DNA of 64,000 bases, taken from assembly GCF_031764535.1 (NCBI RefSeq), contig NZ_CP134499.1, positions 4,340,001 through 4,404,000 of the forward strand, given 5' to 3'. Below the pieces are notes generated by a model. It saw nothing but the letters and a program-made list of their open reading frames with translations, ran no database searches and was not told where the DNA came from. The position numbers and the translations under genes are program-made. Numbering within the stretch: the first letter of the stretch is position 1; each line of letters opens with the position of its first letter. This document shows positions 1-9,500 of the stretch, piece by piece. This stretch comes from Pseudomonas sp. SG20056 (lineage in GTDB: Bacteria > Pseudomonadota > Gammaproteobacteria > Pseudomonadales > Pseudomonadaceae).

Positions 1-2190
1 GCCACCGCCCTGGTGGTGCTCGGCATATTCGGTGTGGTCTGGGCCGGCGGCTTCTCTGGTAACCACGGCCGCCTGGAGCAACTGCGCGACCTCGCTCAGC
101 AACTGACCCAGCAACACAACAGCCTCGGCGCTCAGGACGATGCCCTGCGTACCCTCAAGGCGCTGGACCACAGCTACGCCGCCACCCAGGTGTTCCCGCC
201 GGTGGATGAGGTGTCCTACCTGCAACGCGGCGGTCTGTACCAGGGCGAGAAAGTCGACCCAACGCTGCAACAGGCCTACCGCGCCGAGCTGGAAAACCTG
301 CTGCTGAGCCGCGTCGGACGCCAGCTGGAAGCGCAAATACGCGCCAACCTGGGTGACCGTGAGCGCCTGCTCAACAGCCTGCGTGCCTATCTGATGCTCA
401 ATCTGGAAGAACGCCGCGACAAGGCCTTCCTGCAGGAGTGGCTGGCGGCCGACTGGTCGCTGCGTTACGCCGGCAACAGCGTCGGCCAGCGCGGCCTGAA
501 TGAGCACTTTGAGCGTCTGTTGTCCGAGTCGTTTGCACCCTACTCGCTGAATGAACCGCTGGTGGCCCAGGCCCGGCAGATCCTGCGCAGCGAGTCGCTG
601 GCCAACGTGGTCTACCGCATGCTGCGGGATCAGGCGCGCAGCCTGCCGGAATATCGCCTGAGCCAGAAACTCGGCCCGCAGGCCGGGCTGTTCGTTGGCA
701 GCGACTACGCCATTCCGGGTTTCTATACCCAGGTTGGCTACCAGAAAACCTTCACCGCCAAGGGCGCCGACCTGGTGCGCGACCTGCTGCGCGACAACTG
801 GGTACTCGGCGAAGGCGACACCCTGAGCTCGGGCGACCTCAGCCGTCTGCTGGTGGAAATGGAGCAGCTGTACTTCCGCGATTACGCCAACTACTGGGGC
901 GAAGCCCTCGCCCAGCTGTCACTGGACCCTATCGGCAGCGCTGGCCAGGGTGCCCTGCAGCTGGCCGGCCTGACCGCCGCCAACTCGCCGCTGCTGCAAC
1001 TGCTGGTGGAAGTGCGCGACAACACCCGCTTCAAAGGCATGGCCGAAGCCGCCGATGATGCCGGTGCCGCCGCCGAAGCGCTGGAAGGCGCCAAGGGCAA
1101 GCTGGGCAAAGTTGCCAAGCTTGCCGGTGCTGCCGCCGAACAGGCGCAAGCGGCACTGGTGAAAAATCTGCCGGACACCGCACGGAAAACCCTGGAACGC
1201 CGCTTCGAACCACTGCACCGCCTGCTTGATGAAAACGGCGGTGCCGGCCCGGAACTGGCCACCACCCTGCAGGCGCTGGATGCCCTGCAACTGCAACTGG
1301 CCAGCCTGGCGCACGCCAGTGCGCCGGAGCAGGCCGCATTCGAGCTGGCCAAGGCGCGCATGGCCGGCCAACGCGATGCGATCAACCAGGTGCGCAGCAG
1401 TGCCGCACGTCTGCCACAACCGGTCGGCAACTGGCTCGGTCTGCTCGCCGAAGACAGCTGGATGCTGGTGCTCAACGACGCCTACCACTATCTCAATCAG
1501 CGTTATAAGAGCGAGCTGTACGCCGCGTATGACGGCTCGTTGAAGCAGCGTTATCCGTTCAGCGCACACAGCGAAAGCGATGTGGCGATTGCCGATTTCC
1601 GCGAGTTCTTCAAGGCTCAGGGGATTGCCGAGCGCTTCTTCGACAACTACCTCAAGCCGTTCGTCAGCGGTACCGCCGGCCAGTATCAACTGCGCCGCGT
1701 GGATGGCCGTGGCCTGCCGTTGTCGCGCGAGTTCCTGCTGCAGATGAGCCACACGCAAACCATCCGCCGCAGCTTCTTCGCCGAGAACCCCAACGAGCCG
1801 AAAGTGCTGTTCAAGCTGGAACCCTACTCGCTGGACTCCAGCCTGGGTCGCGCCGATTTCCGCTTCGGCAACCAGCAAATGGAATACCGCCACGGGCCAA
1901 TCGTGCAGACCGCCTTCAGCTGGCCGGCTGAAGCCAATGAAGGGCGCACCAGCCTGGTGGTCGAAGAGCTCGGTGGACGCAAGGTGGGTATCGAGAAGAA
2001 CACCGGCCCCTGGTCGCTGTTCCGCCTGCTCGACCTGATGAGCGTGGACTACCACAGCGGCCGCGACGTGCTGATGCTCAAGGCCGACCTCGGCGGTCTG
2101 CGCGCCAACTATCTGTTGCACAGCCAGCGCTCGCCGAACCCGTTTGACCTGGACCAGCTGCGCAGCTTCAAACTGCCGGCCACGCTCTGA
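1..2190 (+). CDS. tssM: T6SS membrane-complex protein TssM (IcmF), C-terminal part
   Basis: The frame is open from base 1, so the N-terminus lies outside the window; 729 codons remain. TssM is the inner-membrane protein that, with TssL and TssJ, forms the envelope-spanning T6SS complex. The visible part starts in a hydrophobic stretch (LVVLGIFGVVWAGGF), the last membrane helix before the large periplasmic region. The rest has the soluble, helix-rich IcmF C-terminal character and ends in a beta-rich part (about residues 590-725), as in TssM. The stop codon overlaps the start of the phosphatase gene (TGATG), so the two are translationally coupled. The order icmF-phosphatase-kinase-vgrG matches HSI-II of P. 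aeruginosa. The GTG at base 13 is not the real start. Confidence 0.92.
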   Translation, partial: ATALVVLGIFGVVWAGGFSGNHGRLEQLRDLAQQLTQQHNSLGAQDDALRTLKALDHSYAATQVFPPVDEVSYLQRGGLYQGEKVDPTLQQAYRAELENLLLSRVGRQLEAQIRANLGDRERLLNSLRAYLMLNLEERRDKAFLQEWLAADWSLRYAGNSVGQRGLNEHFERLLSESFAPYSLNEPLVAQARQILRSESLANVVYRMLRDQARSLPEYRLSQKLGPQAGLFVGSDYAIPGFYTQVGYQKTFTAKGADLVRDLLRDNWVLGEGDTLSSGDLSRLLVEMEQLYFRDYANYWGEALAQLSLDPIGSAGQGALQLAGLTAANSPLLQLLVEVRDNTRFKGMAEAADDAGAAAEALEGAKGKLGKVAKLAGAAAEQAQAALVKNLPDTARKTLERRFEPLHRLLDENGGAGPELATTLQALDALQLQLASLAHASAPEQAAFELAKARMAGQRDAINQVRSSAARLPQPVGNWLGLLAEDSWMLVLNDAYHYLNQRYKSELYAAYDGSLKQRYPFSAHSESDVAIADFREFFKAQGIAERFFDNYLKPFVSGTAGQYQLRRVDGRGLPLSREFLLQMSHTQTIRRSFFAENPNEPKVLFKLEPYSLDSSLGRADFRFGNQQMEYRHGPIVQTAFSWPAEANEGRTSLVVEELGGRKVGIEKNTGPWSLFRLLDLMSVDYHSGRDVLMLKADLGGLRANYLLHSQRSPNPFDLDQLRSFKLPATL

Positions 2191-2918
2191 TGCAGGAGGT
2201 TGCCAACCTCTGGCGCAGCGCTGCGCGTACCGACACCGGCAAGGTGCGGGCGCGCAACGAGGATGCCTTTCTGGCCCTGCCAGAGCAGGGCCTGTGGGTG
2301 GTTGCCGACGGCATGGGCGGGCACCAGAACGGTGCCCTGGCCAGCCGCCTGATTGTCGAGCAGTTGGCCGAGCCGAGCGCAGGCGATTTGCCGCAGCGTC
2401 TGGATGAGCTGCGCAAGCGCCTGCACGCCCTCAACCGCCGCCTGGGTCAGGAACTGACGGTCACCGCCGCCCATCCGGACCCGGTGATCGGCAGCACGGT
2501 GGTGGCGCTGCTGATCGAAGGCGACCGCGCCGCCTGCGTGTGGGCCGGCGACAGTCGTTGCTACCTGTGGCGCGGCAGCCGGTTGTATCAACTCAGCCGC
2601 GATCACTCGCTCTTACAGCAACTTATTGATGAACAGCAACTCAGCCCCAGCGAAGCTGCACGGCATCCGGCAGCGCACGCCCTGACCCGCGCCATCGGTG
2701 CCAGTGACGAGCTGAAGCTGGAAATTCTCGAACTCGATGTGCTGCCCGGCGATGCCTTTCTGCTGTGCAGCGATGGCCTTTACCAAGGTCTTTCGGCCGA
2801 TGCTTTGGGGGCTGCGCTGAACCTGCCTTCACCGCAGCTGACGCTGAATCGGTTGTTCCAGCAGGCCCTCGACGGCCCGGCGCGGGACAACCTGAGTGCA
2901 GTGGTGATTCGCCGATGA
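2190..2918 (+). CDS. stp1: PP2C-family Ser/Thr phosphatase of the T6SS (Stp1/PppA type)
   Basis: A 242-residue protein that is a complete PP2C domain. The metal-binding and catalytic motifs are in order: RARNEDAF near residue 20, VVADGMGGHQNG near 36, WAGDSRCYLWRG near 115, LLCSDGLYQGLS near 191 and ARDNLSAVVI at the end. PP2C enzymes use two Mn or Mg ions to remove phosphate from Ser/Thr. In T6SS clusters this enzyme opposes the adjacent kinase in threonine-phosphorylation control of firing. The ATG overlaps the tssM stop by one base, and the kinase follows 10 bases downstream. There is no signal peptide, so it is cytoplasmic. The family is certain; the substrate is inferred from context. 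Confidence 0.93.
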   Translation: MQEVANLWRSAARTDTGKVRARNEDAFLALPEQGLWVVADGMGGHQNGALASRLIVEQLAEPSAGDLPQRLDELRKRLHALNRRLGQELTVTAAHPDPVIGSTVVALLIEGDRAACVWAGDSRCYLWRGSRLYQLSRDHSLLQQLIDEQQLSPSEAARHPAAHALTRAIGASDELKLEILELDVLPGDAFLLCSDGLYQGLSADALGAALNLPSPQLTLNRLFQQALDGPARDNLSAVVIRR

Positions 2919-2928
2919 GGACTCACGG

Positions 2929-3924
2929 ATGAGTGAACAGCTGCTCGACGAACTGCAGCAGGCCAACAGCCCGGCCAGCGACCTGACCTACTTCGCCCTG
3001 GCCGCGACGGCTGCCAAACCGGTAGCGCAAGCCCCGCGCGAAGTACTCAGCGAACTGCCGGAAGTGCTCGGCGGCCGCTACAAGATCGAGCGCCTGCTCG
3101 GCGTCGGCGGCATGGGTGCGGTGTATCGCGCTCGTGATCTGCTGCGCGAACAGTTCGGTGATCCCGAGCCCTATGTGGCGCTGAAAACTCTCAGCGATGA
3201 CTTCGCCGAATACCCGGACGCCAACGCGCTGCTGTACAGCGAGTTCGCCCTCACCGCGCGGCTGAATCACCCGCATGTGGTGCGCCTGTTCGGCTTCGAG
3301 GTGGATGTGCCAAGCCAGCGCGCCTTCCTCACCCTGGAGCTGCTCAAGGGCCTGACGCTTGATCAGCTGCTTAGCGAACGCCCCGAAGGGCTGCCCTGGA
3401 GCGAGCTGCAGGAAATCGCCATCGCCCTGCTCGACGCCCTGAGCTATTCGCACAGCCTCGGCGTGCTGCATGGCGACCTGAAACCCAGCAATGTGATGCT
3501 CGCCGAAGACGGCCTGCGCCTGTTCGATTATGGTCTCGGCCAGCCCGTGGAAGGTCTGCTGCCTGGCCTGCCGCGCCTGTGCCGCAACCGTTTTACCGCC
3601 TGGACGCCGCGCTACGCCGCCCTGGAATTGCTCGACGGTGCGCCGCTGAACGCCGCTGCCGATGTCTATGCCGTGGCCTGTGTGCTGTATGAGCTGGCCA
3701 GTGGACGCCACCCGTTCAGCCGGCAGAGCGCCAAACAAGCCAAGGCCATGGAGCTGGATAAACAGCTGCAACGCCCCGAGCAGTTACCGGCGCATTGCTG
3801 GCCCGCCCTGCGCACCGCGCTGGCGTTCGATGAAGCGCAGCGCAATATCAGTTGCGCACAATTGCTCGAAGTATTTTGCCAGCCCACGCCCAGCGGCTGG
3901 CGGCGCTGGCTACGGCGCAGTTGA
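2929..3924 (+). CDS. stk1: T6SS-associated Ser/Thr protein kinase (Stk1-like)
   Basis: A 331-residue Hanks-type kinase. The glycine loop GVGGMGAV is at 58-65, the ATP-anchoring lysine K86 lies in VALKTL, the helix-C glutamate is probably E105, the catalytic loop HGDLKPSN is at 181-188 and the metal motif is DYG at 200-202. The arginine before the catalytic Asp is Gly, so this is a non-RD kinase, and DFG has become DYG. The protein ends soon after the kinase domain with a basic tail. It has no membrane helix, FHA or VWA domain, unlike PpkA of other clusters and like Stk1 of HSI-II. The likely role is post-translational control of T6SS with the preceding phosphatase. Confidence 0.9.
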   Translation: MSEQLLDELQQANSPASDLTYFALAATAAKPVAQAPREVLSELPEVLGGRYKIERLLGVGGMGAVYRARDLLREQFGDPEPYVALKTLSDDFAEYPDANALLYSEFALTARLNHPHVVRLFGFEVDVPSQRAFLTLELLKGLTLDQLLSERPEGLPWSELQEIAIALLDALSYSHSLGVLHGDLKPSNVMLAEDGLRLFDYGLGQPVEGLLPGLPRLCRNRFTAWTPRYAALELLDGAPLNAAADVYAVACVLYELASGRHPFSRQSAKQAKAMELDKQLQRPEQLPAHCWPALRTALAFDEAQRNISCAQLLEVFCQPTPSGWRRWLRRS

Positions 3925-3978
3925 ACGCAGCACGCGCACAGCAGCATCAATGGATGATCTTTTAACAAGGAAATGACC

Positions 3979-6027
3979 ATGTTCAACCCGGCCAATGAAA
4001 CCCACTTCAGCCTAAGCATCGAAGGCCTTGAGCACGACCTGCAAGTGCTCGAGTTCAGCGGCCGCGAAGCGATCAGCCAGCCCTATCGTTTCGAGGTGGA
4101 ACTGATCAGCGAGAACGCCGAGCTGGATCTGCAAAGCCTGCTGCATCAACGCGCCTTTCTCGCCTTTACCCCAGACGGTTTGGGCATTCACGGGCTGATC
4201 TATCAGGTCGCCCAAGCCGAATCCGGCAAGCGCCTGACCCGCTACAAACTGAGCATCGTGCCGCAGCTCAGCTACCTGGCCCTGCGCACCAACCAGCGCA
4301 TTTTCCAGCACCTGACGGTGCCGCAGATCGTTGCTCAGGTGCTGCAAGAGCACGGCATCGTCGAAGGCGGCTACCAGTTCCTGCTCGGCCCCACGGTTTA
4401 CCCCACGCGCGACTACTGCGTGCAGTACGACGAGAGCGACCTGCACTTCATCCAACGTCTGTGCGAAGAGGAAGGCATTCACTACCACTTCCAGCACAGC
4501 ACCCAGGGCCATGTACTGACCTTTGGCGATGACCAGACTGCGTTTGGCAAACTCGGCCAACCCACCGCCTACCTGCAAGACAACGGCATGACCGCCGATG
4601 AGCCGGTGATCAAGCGCTTCGCCGTACGCTTGGAAACCCGCACCAGTCGCATTACCCGCCGCGATTACGACTTCGAACAACCGCGCCTGCTGATGGAAGC
4701 CGCTTTCAAGGAAGATCGCGATCCCGAGGCCAAGCCGCTGCCGGATCTTGAGGATTACGACTACCCCGGCCGCTTTGTCGACCGCGCACGCGGCAAACAC
4801 CTCAGCCAGCGCAATCTCGAACGCCACCGCGCTGATTACCGCCTGGCCGAAGGGCGTGGCGATCAGCCAAAACTGCTCAGCGGGCACTTTCTCGAGCTCT
4901 CCGATCACCCGCGCCAGGACTACAACGACCTCTGGCTGCTGCACGAGGTCATCCACCAGGGCAAACAACCGCAGGTGCTGGAAGAGTCGGTCACCAGCCA
5001 TACCGCAGCCAGCGACGGTTTCCAGCAAGGCTACCGCAACCACTTCACCGCTACACCCTGGGACGTGCCCTTCCGCCCGCCACTGGAACACCCAAAACCC
5101 AAGGTGCTCGGTAGCCAGACCGCCGTAGTCACCGGCCCAGCAGGTGAGGAAATCCACTGCGACGAATACGGCAGGATCAAGGTGCAGTTCTTCTGGGACC
5201 GCGAAGGCCAGGCCGACGACAAAACCAGCTGCTGGCTGCGCGTGGCCTCCAGCTGGGCCGGTGATGGCTACGGCGGCATCGCCATCCCGCGCATCGGCAT
5301 GGAAGTACTGGTGACCTTCCTCGAAGGCGATCCCGATCAGCCACTGGTGACCGGCTGTCTCTACCACGCCGAACACGTCGTGCCTTATGACCTGCCGGCG
5401 AACAAGACCCGCACCGTGTTCAAAACCCTCAGCACACCGGGCGGTGGCGGTTACAACGAGCTGCGCATCGAAGACAAGAAAGGCGCCGAGCAGATCTACC
5501 TGCACGCCCAGCGCGACTGGGACGAAAACATCGAGCACGACCAGAAGATCCGCGTCGGTAACGAACGCCACGACACCGTCGAAGCCAACAGCTACACCGA
5601 GCTGCAGGCCGAAGAAAACCTCACCGTCAAAACCGAGCGCAAGGTCGAGGTCAAACTCGATGACCACCTCACCGTCGGGCAGAACCAGCACATCAAACTC
5701 GGCACCGCCCAACTGACCAAAGCCGGCCGCGAAATCCACCTCAAAGCCGGACAAAAGATGGTCATCGAAGCCGGCACCGAACTGACCCTCAAAGCCGGCG
5801 GCAGCTTTATCAAACTCGACCCCGGCGGCATCACCCTCAGCGGCCCACTGGCCAAAATCAACGCTGGCGGCGCGCCGGGCAAAGGCTCAGGGATCAAGAT
5901 CAAACCACCGGTACTGCCCGGTGCGGCGGATAGTGATAAAGCGGGGAATTTGCTGGATGAGGCGCTGGTGAACTTACTGCAAAAGACTGAAAAACAGCCG
6001 CAAACATTCTTCCTGTTTTCCGAATAA
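3979..6027 (+). CDS. vgrG: T6SS spike protein VgrG (TssI)
   Basis: 682 residues with the usual VgrG plan: N-terminal gp27-like region (SIEGLEHDLQVLEFSGREA), a middle gp5-like OB region (EYGRIKVQFFWDREG, then SSWAGDGYGGIAIPRIGMEV), and a C-terminal repetitive beta-prism needle (TELTLKAGGSFIKLDPGGI) ending about residue 680. It has no long C-terminal effector extension. Two ATGs stand at 3973 and 3979. The SD AAGGA at 3967-3971 is only one base from the first but seven from the second, so I chose 3979. VgrG caps the Hcp tube and carries cargo; the effector gene two positions downstream is the probable cargo. Confidence 0.93.
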   Translation: MFNPANETHFSLSIEGLEHDLQVLEFSGREAISQPYRFEVELISENAELDLQSLLHQRAFLAFTPDGLGIHGLIYQVAQAESGKRLTRYKLSIVPQLSYLALRTNQRIFQHLTVPQIVAQVLQEHGIVEGGYQFLLGPTVYPTRDYCVQYDESDLHFIQRLCEEEGIHYHFQHSTQGHVLTFGDDQTAFGKLGQPTAYLQDNGMTADEPVIKRFAVRLETRTSRITRRDYDFEQPRLLMEAAFKEDRDPEAKPLPDLEDYDYPGRFVDRARGKHLSQRNLERHRADYRLAEGRGDQPKLLSGHFLELSDHPRQDYNDLWLLHEVIHQGKQPQVLEESVTSHTAASDGFQQGYRNHFTATPWDVPFRPPLEHPKPKVLGSQTAVVTGPAGEEIHCDEYGRIKVQFFWDREGQADDKTSCWLRVASSWAGDGYGGIAIPRIGMEVLVTFLEGDPDQPLVTGCLYHAEHVVPYDLPANKTRTVFKTLSTPGGGGYNELRIEDKKGAEQIYLHAQRDWDENIEHDQKIRVGNERHDTVEANSYTELQAEENLTVKTERKVEVKLDDHLTVGQNQHIKLGTAQLTKAGREIHLKAGQKMVIEAGTELTLKAGGSFIKLDPGGITLSGPLAKINAGGAPGKGSGIKIKPPVLPGAADSDKAGNLLDEALVNLLQKTEKQPQTFFLFSE

Positions 6028-6045
6028 TTACCTAGAGACAACCCT

Positions 6046-6522
6046 ATGAATCGAAGCATGACCTCTCTGATGACTTACCTGCCTCTGTTATTCCTCTGCA
6101 CGGCCTGTGCAGTGGCACCACAGGCCGAGAAACCTGCCATCCAGTTACAGAGCCTTTCCTACGACGAAGCATTGCAGGCCTATCGCAGTGCCGCACGCGA
6201 CGAAAACTACCGTTGTATCCACCAAGCTGCAGACGACCTCTACAAATCCAGTACCGATGCCCAAATTTTGGCGATCGTGATCGATGACGTGCTGTATCTG
6301 AAACGTGATGGGGTTTTGTTGGAACTGGAACAAGTGGAAATCAGCGAACAGGCTGCCCACTACACGAGCGCTGATGCACGAGTCGAGGCCGGTTACTCGA
6401 TCATCAAGCAGTTCAATTTTTCGGAGTACAACGAGTCAGATGACCGCAATGTCGATCTGTGGGTAAAAACACCCGAAGGCACACGGCATTTGAAGACATT
6501 CGGCAACCGTTGTGGGATCTGA
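6046..6522 (+). CDS. small putative lipoprotein between vgrG and the effector
   Basis: 158 residues. The N-terminus has a hydrophobic stretch (LMTYLPLLFLCTAC) ending in a possible but weak lipobox (CTAC), so it is probably exported and perhaps lipidated. I recognise no family. It lies 18 bases after vgrG and 50 bases before the effector on the same strand, which suggests one transcript. Proteins in this position are often T6SS adaptors or immunity proteins. It shows no DUF4123, DUF1795/EagR or PAAR signature, and an exported protein could not be a cytoplasmic loading adaptor. A periplasmic immunity or accessory role is therefore more plausible, but this is inference. Confidence 0.7.
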   Translation: MNRSMTSLMTYLPLLFLCTACAVAPQAEKPAIQLQSLSYDEALQAYRSAARDENYRCIHQAADDLYKSSTDAQILAIVIDDVLYLKRDGVLLELEQVEISEQAAHYTSADARVEAGYSIIKQFNFSEYNESDDRNVDLWVKTPEGTRHLKTFGNRCGI

Positions 6523-6572
6523 TCACGCTGGCAATCGCTCACATGCCAGCCTGAAGAAGTCAAGGAAGAGTC

Positions 6573-9500
6573 ATGTCTAACCGATACACAATTGTTGAAA
6601 GCGTTGGCAGTGCCATCCAGTCAGTCACGTCTTTTGATGACTTGGAAAAGCACCATCCATCTTCAGGACAAGAGGCAGGGCGAGACTACGAGACCATCGA
6701 TGGTGATTTTGAGGAAGTTCGTAAAACTTCAGATGGCCGCACACTGATTAAGAAAGACTTCGTGCTTTTGATCAATGGCAGCAACAAGTCCGTCCCCGTG
6801 CCTTGCCCTATTTCCGGTTACGTTAAAACGAAGGTAGCAAATGGAACCGTTTCGATTTACGACAGTCCCGGCGGAAAGCTACTGGGGCAAGTGCTCCACC
6901 TGAACACAGCGTTCAAAGTCAAGGATGGTGACTTCATCAAGTATGGCCAGCCAGTGGGTATTCAGTCCGGTACCGGAGCTACAGGCACCGTTACCTATGC
7001 AATTCACGCCCACGTCGAGCTGGAAAAAAGCCAGTTCGTAAAGTACATCGCCGATATCGTCAGCGGGGCAATAACCCCGAACGCCGGAGCATCCGGTGCC
7101 TCTTCAAACAATGAACCACCCTTTCAATTCCCTATCCGTAAACCCGACGGCAGCCACTATCAGCTAGAAGAGCTCTACAAGGAACTGGAGAAAGAAACCT
7201 CTGGCCATTACCTGCTGGGCAACCATGGCTTCTGGCATGGCGGCATCCACTTCAGCGATGCCAGCGTGCCACATGCCAAGCTCAAACAGGCCGTGCGCTG
7301 TATGGCAGATGGCGAAGTGGTCGCTTACCGGCTGAACAAGAATTATCTATCGTCCACATTCATGGGCGAACAAAGCTGCGACAACCTGCGCTACTCCACG
7401 TCTTTCTGCCTGGTTCGCCATACCTATGAATCGCAAAAGCGTCCGGCGGAGAGCAAACCTGCTGCCAAAATCGAGTGGGTAGGTAAGACCGTGCAACTCA
7501 CCAGCTCGCGCTATGGACGCGATATCGCAAGCACAGTCCTGGGTAATACGGGTAACTTCGAAGCGCTTATGCCGGCAGGCACAGAGCTGCAGATTCTCAA
7601 AATCCATGACACCAAAGATATGCGTTTCGCCTTGGCCACGATCAAGACTGCATTGCCCGGTAAAGATCGAGCTGGTAATCCGGTAACTCGTGCCGCAACG
7701 AGCGAAATCTGGTTCGCCGCATTCGACAAACAAGATGCGATTCTCAAGGATCGAAACAAGCAAGCCATCTTCAAGGATGTAACGCCTGCGCCCCCAGCTG
7801 AAGCGAAGACAGAAGACAAGAAGCCAGAAACCAACAAACTTGAATTCTTCAGCCTGTATATGCACCTGCTGCCTTTTGAGCATTACCCGCTACAGGATGG
7901 TGAGAGTCAGCGCCGTTTCAAGGTAAAGGTCAAAGGCCGCAATGTACGCAAGGAAGCGAACCTGACTGGTACCGTACTAGGGCAGATTGATAGCGGTGCG
8001 GAATTCGAGTTGATCTCAGTCACATCCGGGCACCAGATAAAGCCCGGTGATACCGCTACCTATGAACTGGCTCAGATAAAGATTCTCAGCAAGGGCGTAA
8101 AAAAGAGCGGCGTACAAACAGCCAAAGAAGGTGACGTGGTCTGGATGGCCATCAGCAAGGCGGAACCAGGCAAAGCAGACGAGCACTATGCGGAAGAAAT
8201 CCCGCCACAAAAACGCATTCGCCCCACCTACTGGAAAGGCCAGGTCAAAGCTCAACTGAAAAAACGAGTTCCTGCCTTCAATAAACCAGAAGACCCAGTC
8301 GATAAAAAAATCGGCTTGCTTGCAGAAAATACCGTATTGGAATATGCCACAGGCACAGTAAAGCGAGTCATTCAGGCAGGCCGCCCGCAGATCATGGCCC
8401 CCTGTACCATTGTTAGCGGAGGATTCTGGGACACCCCAATGTGTCCTTCAGGCCCTATTTGGGTCGTCATCGATACTGATGCGGCTGAGCTTAAACCCGA
8501 TGATCCAAGCGACTTCGACTCTGTCGTCACCTGCGCAATCCCAATCAAAGCAGGTGATCCTATTGGCTACCTCGGTCTCTACGAGACACTCGCCAGCGCC
8601 AAAGGCGGGGTGAAAAGCCGACATCAGGTTCACGTAGAGCTGTTCTCTACAGACCCCAATCTGGAAGCATTCCTGAAGAACCCGGCGGGATTGAAGGACG
8701 GTAAGCAATACTTACGCGTTGCCAAGGGCAAGACCATATATAACAAAGGCGGTACTGCAGAAACCCCGACGTTTACACCCAGCGGACTGGTCATAAACGA
8801 GAACTACCTGATTGCTGCGAGCCAGGCAAAGTTGCTCAAGGCCCCAGACAGCAAAGAGTGGTACCCGATCAAAGTCAACAGCGCCACCACCCCCGTGGAT
8901 GGTTATATCGCCAAGGCTGATGGAGAAATTATCAGCCAGCACGATAGGGAAAAATTGGGCTTCCAAATTATCAAGGAAAGCAACGATAACGCCGACGGCT
9001 TTCTCGACCCGAAGAAAATGCCGGATTTCTTTCAGAACCTCTACCTAAAGATCGATCAACTGGGTAACAAGGATGGCAAGGTCACTGCTGACGAAATATC
9101 CCTTGCCTTGAAAAATCACAAGCTCCGCGACCGTTGGTCGAAACTAATTGGCTACCATCCGACCGAGTGGCAAGCAAAATCATCTGCTCCTAAATGGCAG
9201 CGATTAGAAGAGTTACTCAAGGATGTCCCGGAAGTGCTCCGCCATGAAAAAGAACGTATTGATAATCTGGTGTTCTGGGATGAGCTGGCTGGGGCAATGC
9301 AAGTTGCGTTACCAAAGCAGGTTCACCATTTTCACCCGCTCGCGTTTATTGACACAGTACAAAATAACGGGAAGAAATCCGGCTGGGCGCATAGCGTATT
9401 TGCCGATTTACTCGGCAAGGTTGAATCGAAAAATGATTACTCTGCCTACAACCGAACGTACCCCGCCCCGCTCAAATCATTCTACAAAACCGACCTGACA

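Noticed and set aside
4012..5754. Long minus-strand open frame opposite vgrG (580 codons)
   Set aside because: It mirrors vgrG codons in a GC-rich genome, has no recognisable motifs or ribosome-binding site, and vgrG is certain.
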